A stretch of DNA of 64,000 nt, taken from NCBI RefSeq assembly GCF_036345255.1, contig NZ_CP107783.1, positions 1,860,001 through 1,924,000 of the forward strand. The letters run 5' to 3'. The notes under the pieces are model-generated. The model was not told the DNA's origin. It searched no databases and saw only the letters and a program-made list of their open reading frames with translations. Source of the stretch: Streptomyces sp. NBC_00569. Lineage in GTDB: Bacteria > Actinomycetota > Actinomycetes > Streptomycetales > Streptomycetaceae. Shown in pieces: positions 45,201 to 51,230 of this stretch; within the stretch, counting starts at the first letter, position 1, and each line of letters begins with the position of its first letter. Position numbers and translations under genes: made by a program.

Positions 45201-45320
45201 ACCCTCGCCAACCGGCTGCGGGTGAGCGACCCCGATGTCTACGGCGGGCTCGCTCGCCAGCAGTACGGCCTGACCGGCCCGGTCCGACTGGTGCCGTACG
45301 GACAGGCCCGCATCGGCTGA
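42273..45320 (+). CDS. Secreted GH106 alpha-L-rhamnosidase
   Basis: A 1,015-residue protein with a twin-arginine leader (TRRRLLRTAAVAGAGTALAW). Family GH106 features: RFRWWWPDGLVDPREIRREV, DQIADAGFGGVEIAAVTHS, GITIDLTAGPSWPTAVP in the N-terminal barrel, then KAGGALFEDSLEIETAALQW, the acidic QTILSCESGAYTGGAYNTTW region and GGAYAAGVNQTVVHGFSYAT. C-terminal beta-sandwiches include LKRGDNTIEVEVASTLANRL. GH106 enzymes remove alpha-L-rhamnose, for example in rhamnogalacturonan II breakdown. ATG 42273 has a good ribosome binding site. It is divergent from the main cluster and shares its operator region, so it is likely co-regulated. Confidence 0.92.
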   Translation: MSDTDAQDDHSFTRRRLLRTAAVAGAGTALAWSTPTGTALAASPGSAATPASAAAQVDRTGWLAHPGRPVQPRFRWWWPDGLVDPREIRREVDQIADAGFGGVEIAAVTHSLDDKTVLHVAENGWGTPVWTARVEAALDQAAKRGITIDLTAGPSWPTAVPSITADSEAAVKELAHGSVQVAGGATYTGPVPAPLVAAASGVTRQQLILVQAARVDTANSTRKETGLSFSSVRDLTDQVADGSISWTAPPDGEWVLIAYWLRGSGQTPESGPHTSPTAYVVDHFSEAGAQAVIDFWEAHILTAPVRRLLKKAGGALFEDSLEIETAALQWTPGLPAAFEKHCGYALEPYLPAVILNKSNQVFAFDAALTRQVRHDFWETVSRLFDDHHVAVLKKWAHSLGLKLRMQPYGLQTDAITTASILDIPEGESLGFKNLDDYRCLAGGRDMAGQTILSCESGAYTGGAYNTTWQKFLTTMGGAYAAGVNQTVVHGFSYATAPGVKWPGYAAFTPYHGKVGYGESWGPRQPTWQHVPDISGYLSRIHQVLQSGTARADVAVFRQTGYTATGIGASWFTASGVPLGWAHQFISAPLLELPGAKVSGGRLAPQGPAYKALFIEGDFFSGSACTLRVRDAERLLDFTKAGLPIVMLGAWDTATVPGLPADGENERLRTLIGELLTQPRVRRVSDKADVPAALADLGVQPDVRYATASTLLNAHRVANGVDYYYLCNGKHAENVKPPVAPIDHEVTLRRTGYDGVPYLLDPWTGNARRIGRYAEDGDSIQLRVALHPAETLLVAIGRPGLFGDRGGKQPHAVSSQAESVQFVNGDLTVRHSAAVTFDTVLSQDASTTTVSTTIGEVPEPRVLSAWQLHVEDWRPGGAPTTTTVTGHDLKLDALAPWSQLEGLEDVSGVGRYRTTVTLERPWTGGYGAYLELGTPSGTCRVTVNGRQLDPVDQINPVVDVGPWLKRGDNTIEVEVASTLANRLRVSDPDVYGGLARQQYGLTGPVRLVPYGQARIG

Positions 45321-45443
45321 CACCTCGGGGCGCGCCCGGGCCTCTCGTGATCAGCCGGGGTGACGACAAGCCGACTCCCCGTAGGGTGCCAAAACTACTT
45401 CACCGCGGCTGACCTTGAGCGATGCGCCAAGCCACGGGCTGGG

Positions 45444-45760
45444 CGTGATCAGACTCGTGCCCGTACGGTCTTCACCACTCGTACCGGCCGCCAGGTCGAG
45501 CCGCGCAACATCAATCGCTCGTTCACGCGCGTCGCCGAGTCCGCCGGCATCCAGGTCATCCGCCTCCACGATGCCGACACGGCACGGCGACCCTTCTCCC
45601 GGCGGCCGGAGTCGCGCCCCGCGTCGTGATGGAGATCCTCGGGCACTCCCAGATCAGCATCACGATGGACGTGTACACGCACGTCGTGCAGGACACGCAG
45701 CGCGAGGCTATGAGCCACATGGACCGGCTGCCTGGGAAGAGGCGTCCCGGTCGTCAGTGA
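45444..45760 (+). pseudogene. Tyrosine integrase C-terminal remnant, frameshifted
   Basis: The first frame gives TVFTTRTGRQVEPRNINRSF and TRVAESAGIQVIRLHDA; after a shift near 45585 the frame gives TLLPAAGVAPRVVMEILGHS and SITMDVYTHVVQDTQREAM, ending at TGA 45758. The LGHS His and VYTHV Tyr of the recombinase active site are present, but the HxxR box (RLHDA..) is broken by the frameshift. It points towards the tRNA-like fragment 70 bp downstream, as integrase genes of integrated elements do. Confidence 0.8.
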
Positions 45761-45790
45761 CCGACCCCGTTGATGTCAGAAGCAGATGTC

Positions 45791-45824
45791 AAAGGCCACC
45801 TACCAAGATCGGTAGGTGGCCTTT
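45791..45824. terminator. Perfect 14-bp hairpin
   Basis: AAAGGCCACCTACC (45791-45804), loop AAGATC, GGTAGGTGGCCTTT (45811-45824). The flanking A and T runs make this a bidirectional intrinsic terminator. It lies between the integrase remnant and the tRNA-like fragment, a common position next to attachment sites. Confidence 0.8.
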
Positions 45825-45828
45825 CGCC

Positions 45829-45874
45829 TGGTGCCCCCGGCAGGATTCGAATCTGCGACACCCGCTTTAGGAGT
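45829..45874 (-). other. 3' part of tRNA-Arg-like sequence (probable attachment-site scar)
   Basis: On the minus strand: an anticodon-loop-like CTCCTAA (anticodon CCU), a T-arm-like GCAGATTCGAATCCTGC, then an acceptor-like end GGGGGCACCA. The 5' half of a tRNA does not follow upstream, and the T stem has one A/C mismatch, so this is not an intact gene. Integrases recreate exactly such 3' fragments when they insert into tRNA genes. Confidence 0.65.
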
Positions 45875-45876
45875 TG

Positions 45877-46194
45877 TCAGCCGGTGATGTCAGGCGACAC
45901 TGCCTGGTCGGTTACGGACGGCGGTAGGCGGCACGGTCGGTTCCGGGTACCGGGGGTGTGCAGGGCTCCGCTGGCTTTGACGGTGAGGCTGACGGCCGCC
46001 ATGGAGACCGGGTCGGGGAAGTCGACGATAAGTACGATGTCGTCCTCCCCGAAGGCGAAGTACATGGCCTCGACCTGCCCGCCGAGGTTGGTGACGACAT
46101 GGTCGACGGCGGCGCGACGGCTGCTCGCGCCTTCCTTGAGCAGACCCTTGGTGCCCTCGGGCGTGTAGGTGGCCCGGATGAGGAACTTCGGCAT
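45877..46194 (-). pseudogene. GYD-domain protein with altered C-terminus
   Basis: The first 80 residues match a GYD protein (MPKFLIRATYTPEGTKGLLK, DHVVTNLGGQVEAMYFAFGE, VLIVDFPD, SLTVKASGAL). After about residue 82 the sequence turns into Arg/Pro-rich residues (RNRPCRLPPSV), while a neighbouring frame gives a more natural ending (TVPPTAVRNRPGS). A frameshift near 45955 or truncation by the adjacent element end is likely. GYD proteins are small alpha/beta proteins of unclear function. Confidence 0.6.
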
Positions 46195-46428
46195 CGGGAT
46201 GCTTCCTGCCCATCGTTTGTCCGGTGTGGAATGACCTTCCCGCTGTCACATCGGCCGCTACGCGCGGAACGGCTGGGTTCACTCGTTAGAACCTGGACTT
46301 TTCCGCTGACCGCGGCATCATGAATTGCAGTGGTGGCTCTGTCTGCTGATGGGCGGGGTGTCAACCGACGGTCGGTCAATCAGCGGCGAAGAGACCTTCG
46401 CCTTCCAACGGCACATCGTCCACCCACC

Positions 46429-47661
46429 TCAACTCACCACTCTCCCCCGCTTCGATCCCGTCCGCCGTCGACCCACACACTGTGGAGCGGGCCAGGGTGT
46501 CCTGCCAGGACCTGGGACGAGGGGTTTTACGACGGCCGGGACGGCGACGCCGGCCGCCGCGTCACAGGAGATCACCGAGACCAGGTCGCGCCGCCCGCCG
46601 ACGGCCCGCGAGATCGCCGCGACCTCGAGGAGCGCGCTGCCCAGCTCGGCGTCGCTCACCGAGCCGGAGGTGTCGATGACGACGCAGACGCGGGGCGGCG
46701 TACGGCGAAGGCTCGGCAGCACCACTCCAGGGACGCTTGCCGAGCGGCGGGACGGGCGCCGGTAGGTGTGGTTCTCCCCCACTCCGGGCGCACTCGCCGC
46801 CGAGCGGACTGCCGCGCCCAGCAACTGCCGCCACGGCTGCGGTGGTTGGAACGCCTCGTCGGCCCAGCGCCGCCACCCTTCCGGCGCGTCGCCGGGCCGG
46901 CCCTTGATGCCCTCAGCGACCCGGAAGCGAACCGCGTCTCGCTGCTGGCGGGTGAGTCCGTTCGCCCCGTCGGGCCCCAGCTCCCACGGCCGGTCGTGCC
47001 CGTCGGCACCACTGCCGCAGTCGAGCCAGGCCAATTCCGCGGCGAGCCCGGACATCGACGCCGTCCGCAGGTATTCCTCCATCAGCAGGCCGTCGGGCAG
47101 TCGCAGCAGCGACGGCACGACCGCCCCGAAGGGCTGCGGCAGTCCGTCACCGTAGATGTCGTCGTTGATCTCGAAGTCGGCGGCGATGTTCCGACGCAGC
47201 CTCCCCCAGCCTTCGGCCGGGGGGACCCCCATCTCGCTTCGCTCGCCCGGCCCGGACTCCTCATGCTCCCGCGCGTACCGCTCGCCGCGCCCGTGATGGT
47301 CACGGAGCAGATGGGAGACCTCGTGCACCCAGACGCCCGCCAGCTCCTCCAGCGGTGTGCGGTCCACGAATCCGGGCGACACGTAGCAGCGCCAGTGCGC
47401 GTCGACCGCCATCGTCGGCACCGCACGGTCCTCCACCACATGCAGCGCGAAGAGCGCGTCGGCCAGGTAGGGGCGGACCTTCACCGCGTGCAGCCGTGCG
47501 GCCAGCAACTTCTCCCAGTCCAGACGTAGTTTGTGCCGGTCGCCAGACCCTCCGTGGCCGTCCGGTCGCTCCGGCGGTGTCGCCCGCACCGCACTCGGGG
47601 GCGCGGGCGGGGACATGGGGCGCAGCGGCGGGCGTGGTCCCGGGCGCTTCGCGGCAGCCAT
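46429..47661 (-). CDS. DUF2201/VWA-like putative metallopeptidase, damaged C-terminus
   Basis: About 410 residues from ATG 47661 (earlier in-frame codons belong to another remnant). N-terminal part: LAARLHAVKVRPYLADALFA, HWRCYVSPGFVDRTPLEELA, HEVSH (an HExxH zinc motif), NIAADFEINDD. C-terminal part: a VWA-like fold with CVVIDTSGSVSDAELGSAL and VGGRRDLVSVISCDAA. The usual following segment with GGGGTDLR and the long C-terminus is missing; the protein jumps to a short GRTPWPAPQCV and an unnatural tail. A palindromic repeat is inserted within the coding sequence at 47198-47246. Such proteins normally partner a MoxR-type ATPase, absent here. Possibly non-functional. Confidence 0.65.
   Translation of the reverse strand: MAAAKRPGPRPPLRPMSPPAPPSAVRATPPERPDGHGGSGDRHKLRLDWEKLLAARLHAVKVRPYLADALFALHVVEDRAVPTMAVDAHWRCYVSPGFVDRTPLEELAGVWVHEVSHLLRDHHGRGERYAREHEESGPGERSEMGVPPAEGWGRLRRNIAADFEINDDIYGDGLPQPFGAVVPSLLRLPDGLLMEEYLRTASMSGLAAELAWLDCGSGADGHDRPWELGPDGANGLTRQQRDAVRFRVAEGIKGRPGDAPEGWRRWADEAFQPPQPWRQLLGAAVRSAASAPGVGENHTYRRPSRRSASVPGVVLPSLRRTPPRVCVVIDTSGSVSDAELGSALLEVAAISRAVGGRRDLVSVISCDAAAGVAVPAVVKPLVPGPGRTPWPAPQCVGRRRTGSKRGRVVS
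47198..47246. repeat. Dispersed palindromic repeat inside DUF2201 gene
   Basis: CTCCCCCAGCCTTCGGCCGG and GGGGACCCCCATCTCGCTTC are the two halves of a palindromic element scattered through streptomycete genomes. It adds residues GVPPAEGWG in frame between GERSEM and RLRRNIAAD, which are adjacent in normal relatives. Confidence 0.6.
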
Positions 47662-47689
47662 CGCCGCTCGCACGAGCGGGCACGGGCGC

Positions 47690-47815
47690 GGTCCGGGCCC
47701 CCACCACACTGTCCGTAGCCAAGTTGAGCTCTTCCTCAAGAGCCCCAACGGCCTCCGCCGTCGACGCATCGAAGACGCCGTCGTTGTCTACGGGGTGGCC
47801 GTGCACGGCAAGCAG
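47690..47815 (-). pseudogene. Peptidoglycan-binding-domain remnant
   Basis: The minus-strand frame reads GHPVDNDGVFDASTAEAVGA then LEEELNLATDSVVGART, the repeat pattern of PG_binding_1 domains (DGVFGPxTExAVxxFQ...LxxDGVVGxxT). Both sides diverge. It is a fragment of a secreted cell-wall protein. Confidence 0.55.
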
Positions 47816-48330
47816 GACGCGATGACCGGCTCGCTGTGGGGGTTCGCCCCGTATAGTCCGCGCCGAAGCTCAGGGCTCGTTCGCGGGCGCTGGGCAGTGG
47901 CTGCGCTTCATCCTCGTCGAAGCCGCCAACCGAGTCCTGCCCGAGATGGGTGGGATACTCAGTCGCTGAATCCCAAGTGAGCGAAGACGACATCCCGTAC
48001 CCACAGGACGGCATCGGAGTCGATCGCGGCGAGCACCGGTACCGCGTGATGCCAGCCCCCGGGGTGAAGGCCTCCGTGAGGAGGGCCCGTGCGCGCGGGA
48101 GGTCAGGGCCGGCGGGGGGACGAGGAGGCTTGCCAGGCGGCGGGCGAGCGGCGTGATGCAGAGCGTCGACGGTGGCTGCGATGCGCACGCGCAGCGGGTG
48201 TCGTCAGAACGTCTGGATTAGGTCAGGAGAACATTCCCTCCCAAGTGATCGATGCACTGGGACCTGCCCTTATCCTTGCCTCAAGTAGTGTTCGTAGAAG
48301 GCCACTTGAATAGTCCATGCTGGGGGTCCC
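47816..48330. other. Decayed intergenic region
   Basis: 515 bp without an intact gene. Minus-strand translation shows short protein-like pieces: LPRARALLTEAFTPGAG, and in another frame PVLAAIDSDAVLWVRDVV and FAHLGFSD followed by a stop. These may be one frameshifted gene, but I do not recognise the family. The promoter for the operon starting at 48331 should lie near 48230-48330. Confidence 0.3.
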
Positions 48331-48816
48331 GTGGACACGCTGACGCTCTTGCTGCTGGGCGCGGCGGGTGGGTCGTTGCGGGCTCTGGTGGATTTCTACA
48401 ACCAAACGATGGAGTGGCGAACCGCTCGCCGAAGGCATCGCCAAGAGAACCCCTCCGGCGGAGCCACCGAGGTGCCATCGTTCCGGGACTTTGTCGATCC
48501 ATGGCCAGATGGCCTGGCAGCAGCCTTTCATACCGCGCTTGGCGCTGGCGCCGCTGCGATGCTCGGCAGTACCGGACAGATTGATGGTGCGTACGCGGCC
48601 ATCGCGGTGGGGATCTCAGCACCCGCCCTACTGGCCCAGATCGGACAAGTACAAAGCGTGAGCGACGCTGTCGCCGGCCCGCCTGCACCCGACTCTCCAC
48701 CTTCACCAGTGCATAGAACTGAAGGTTCCCTCGATGACAGGCCGGATCAGTCGCCCTCCGGGGCAGGCCCCCATCGCACGCCGGAGCCTGGTCCTGGACG
48801 GCAGGAGGCGGTGTGA
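48331..48816 (+). CDS. Small membrane protein coupled to HtpX-like protease
   Basis: A 161-residue protein starting at GTG 48331. It has a hydrophobic N-terminus (TLTLLLLGAAGGSLRALVDF) and a second hydrophobic region (AAAFHTALGAGAAAML ... AIAVGISAPALLAQIG), so probably two to three membrane passes, and a Pro/Ser/Asp-rich disordered C-terminal tail. No family recognised. The stop overlaps the GTG of the downstream HtpX-like gene by 4 bp, implying that the two proteins are made together and may work together at the membrane. Confidence 0.6.
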   Translation: MDTLTLLLLGAAGGSLRALVDFYNQTMEWRTARRRHRQENPSGGATEVPSFRDFVDPWPDGLAAAFHTALGAGAAAMLGSTGQIDGAYAAIAVGISAPALLAQIGQVQSVSDAVAGPPAPDSPPSPVHRTEGSLDDRPDQSPSGAGPHRTPEPGPGRQEAV

Positions 48817-49973
48817 AATCCGGGAACTTTGGTCGCAGAGCCCTATCAACAGCCCTTGGACTCGGCAAACGTCATCGTGTCTCGCCCACGCGTGGCCAAC
48901 TTCGCGATCACTACAGTCTGTCGCGTCGCGTCATTGCGGCCATGCTGAGCGTCACCCTCCCCGCTCCGCAAGGCGACAGGAGAGCTATCGCAGCAGGTAC
49001 AGGTGCGCTCAGACAACAAGCGGACGCAGGCGCGGAGGGCACGGCCACCCGGTGGCCTCACCAGCGATGGCGTGCCCAGCGCAATGCATTGAAGACCGTG
49101 ATGCTCCTCGGTGGCCTATTCGCGCTGGCCACCGCGATCGGGAGCACGTTCGGTCACGCGGGCATCATCGTGGGCGCCGTCGCCGCGCTGGGTACCGGCA
49201 TTTACGTTTACTGGAACAGCGGCAAACTGGCGCTTCGCGCCATGCGGGCTCGCCCCGTCGGCGAGTTCGAGGCGCCGCACCTGTACCGCATGGTGCGCGA
49301 GATCTCGGCCATTGCGCATCAACCCATGCCGCGCATCTACATCTCACCGACCGAGGCCCCCAATGCCTTCGCCACTGGTCGCGATCCCGGTCACGCCGCC
49401 GTCTGTTTTACGGAAGGAATCCTGCAGATCCTTGATGAACGTGAGCTGCGCGGCGTCATCGGGCATGAACTCAGCCATGTATACAACCGAGACATCCTGA
49501 CATCCACGGTTTTGGGCGGTCTCGCCTCGGCGGTGATGTTCCTGCCCATCCTCGGCCTGATCCCCATAGGGCGCTCGAAGGACGGTGACGCCACGACGGG
49601 AATATTCGGAGTACTTCTCGCAATCTTGCTCGGTCCTATCGCATACGCCATGATCCGGCTGTCCATCGGTCGGTACCGGGAGTACGAGGCGGACGTAGCA
49701 GGTGCCCATGTGACGGGCGACCCACTTGCACTCGCATCCGCGCTTCGCAAACTCCAAGCCGGTGCCCGCGCGCTGCCTCTCCCCCCGGAGCCTCGCCTGG
49801 AGGCCATGAGCCACATGCTGATCACGTACCCATTCCGGCCAGACGACGTTCTGTCCAGGCTTTTCTCCACCCACCCACCGATGGCCGAGCGCCTCAGCCG
49901 ACTTGAACGAATGGCCGGTGCGAACAACTCCAAGGGGCAGCAAGTCACCGGGGAACGGCCCCCGGATCTCTGA
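48813..49973 (+). CDS. htpX: HtpX-like M48 membrane metalloprotease with N-terminal extension
   Basis: A 386-residue protein. From about residue 90 it matches HtpX: NALKTVMLLGGLFALATAIG, YVYWNSGKLALRAMRARPVG, MPRIYISPTEAPNAFATGRD, AAVCFTEGILQILDERELRG, the zinc motif H218-E219-L-S-H222 (IGHELSHVYNRD), two membrane helices (LGGLASAVMFLPILGLIP; GVLLAILLGPIAYAMIRLS) and REYEADVAGA with the third ligand Glu. The usual length is about 290 residues; the 90 extra N-terminal residues are charged and unlike the family. HtpX degrades misfolded membrane proteins with its active site in the cytoplasm. The start overlaps the preceding gene. Confidence 0.85.
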   Translation: MKSGNFGRRALSTALGLGKRHRVSPTRGQLRDHYSLSRRVIAAMLSVTLPAPQGDRRAIAAGTGALRQQADAGAEGTATRWPHQRWRAQRNALKTVMLLGGLFALATAIGSTFGHAGIIVGAVAALGTGIYVYWNSGKLALRAMRARPVGEFEAPHLYRMVREISAIAHQPMPRIYISPTEAPNAFATGRDPGHAAVCFTEGILQILDERELRGVIGHELSHVYNRDILTSTVLGGLASAVMFLPILGLIPIGRSKDGDATTGIFGVLLAILLGPIAYAMIRLSIGRYREYEADVAGAHVTGDPLALASALRKLQAGARALPLPPEPRLEAMSHMLITYPFRPDDVLSRLFSTHPPMAERLSRLERMAGANNSKGQQVTGERPPDL

Positions 49974-50387
49974 CCACCCGGACTTGCAGTGCGTGGGCGA
50001 CGCACCCCAAGGCGGCGGGTGCTCCTCCTGCCACCGAAGGGCCGCCCCGGCAAGAACAGAGCATCCTGCTTTGGCAGTCAGCTGGTCGGCACCCTCAAGC
50101 CGTGGGACGACCCGGAGCGCACCCATCTGTAGATCGCTGCGCGTGGATCGCCTGCGGCGTCCCAGTCCACAGAGTGCGCAAGCCCAATGTTCCGGCGATG
50201 CACTGCGGCTCCGGAGGCCAGGACCAGTGCTGAGAGCCCTGTCTGGGCACGCTTGCGGGGAGCAGCATCAGGGGCGCTGAGGAAGTTCGTGCGCCGATGA
50301 ACCCGGCAACTCCCCCACCGCAGGTAGAAAGTTCGGCGCGCCCGCACGCCGATGCTTGTGTCTGATGCGCACAAAACACAGAACTAG
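49974..50387. other. Intergenic region before the XRE/DptF-like operon
   Basis: 414 bp with no gene I can support. The last 50 bp before 50388 are A-rich (CGCACAAAACACAGAACTAG) and probably hold the promoter of the four-gene operon. The start has no ribosome binding site, so the mRNA could be leaderless. Confidence 0.3.
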
Positions 50388-51230
50388 ATGGAGATCTCGC
50401 AGGGAGCCTGGCACGGTTTGTCCATGGCTGGTGATGAGCGGGCCGAGTCGCCCGCTGAGACTTTCGCACGCGCCCTGGTGGCGATTCGCACAGCAGCCGG
50501 CTTGACACGCGCGCAGCTGGCGGAAGCCGCGCGGATCGACCGGAGCGTGCTGTCACGGCTGGAGAGCGGGCGTTACGCGCACAGGCTCAGTACTCAGAGC
50601 CTTGAGCGCCTGAGTGCAGCACTCTCCTGCGGGGACGCGCTGTATGCGGCTGGAGGATTTCCGCTGCCGGAAGTCCGGGAGCTGACTGGTGATGCGCGCC
50701 TTGGCCTCGCGTTCGCTGATATTCCAGCTGCCCGCAAGGCTCTGTCGCGGCTGCACATGACCCAGGTCGCGCTGTCTGCCGTTGCTCCTGCGCTCACCGG
50801 TGAGGAACCGGGGGTGGATGTGGGCCGTCTGTGGGGCGCTGTCCGGAGGCAGGCGGGACTTGACCCGGCGCCGGCTCCCGCCTCCGGTCCGGGCAGCCGG
50901 GAGGGAAGCGTGGCCGGCCGGCGTTTCCTCATCGCTCACGGGTCGGCCCACATCCTGTTGCAGACCACATGCCACTGGCCATACGGCACTGACGCTGAGG
51001 TTGAAGCGAGCGAGCTGGCCGGCATCCTTCTGACTCCGCCGGGCCCCCTCACTCAGGCGGTGCGTGCTGCGTTCAGGTCCGGGATAGATCCGTGGGACCC
51101 GGACACCGGCGGGCTCGTGGCAGCGGTGTCTGACTCATTACTGATCCCTGGATGGCTGGCCGCGTACAGGCTGGCTGACTTCAACGGCCTGCACCTGCAG
51201 CTAATCCCGGACGACGAGGAGAACATGTGA
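50388..51230 (+). CDS. XRE regulator with degenerate IrrE/ImmA-type domain
   Basis: A 280-residue protein. Residues 25-85 are a Cro/C1 HTH (ALVAIRTAAGLTRAQLAEAA, IDRSVLSRLESGRYAHRLS). Residues 175-225 match the core of an ImmA/IrrE (M78) domain: RRFLIAHGSAHILLQ aligns with the usual RFTLAHEIGHxLL, and EVEASELAGILLTPP with ExEAxxFAxxLLMP. The HExxH glutamate is replaced by Gly (H184-G-S-A-H188), so zinc might still be bound but proteolysis is unlikely. ATG 50424 is an alternative start. Its stop overlaps the GTG of the DptF-like gene, so it is the probable regulator or sensor of this operon. Confidence 0.8.
   Translation: MEISQGAWHGLSMAGDERAESPAETFARALVAIRTAAGLTRAQLAEAARIDRSVLSRLESGRYAHRLSTQSLERLSAALSCGDALYAAGGFPLPEVRELTGDARLGLAFADIPAARKALSRLHMTQVALSAVAPALTGEEPGVDVGRLWGAVRRQAGLDPAPAPASGPGSREGSVAGRRFLIAHGSAHILLQTTCHWPYGTDAEVEASELAGILLTPPGPLTQAVRAAFRSGIDPWDPDTGGLVAAVSDSLLIPGWLAAYRLADFNGLHLQLIPDDEENM

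Noticed and set aside
20482..45320. Secondary-metabolite cluster
   Set aside because: No polyketide, peptide or terpene synthases; all large genes are exported glycosidases.
45829..45874. Intact tRNA gene
   Set aside because: Only the anticodon-to-3' half is present, with a T-stem mismatch; no D-arm or 5' acceptor strand is found upstream.
46330..47529. 399-codon plus-strand open frame opposite the DUF2201 gene
   Set aside because: Shadow frame; the minus strand has HExxH and VWA motifs.
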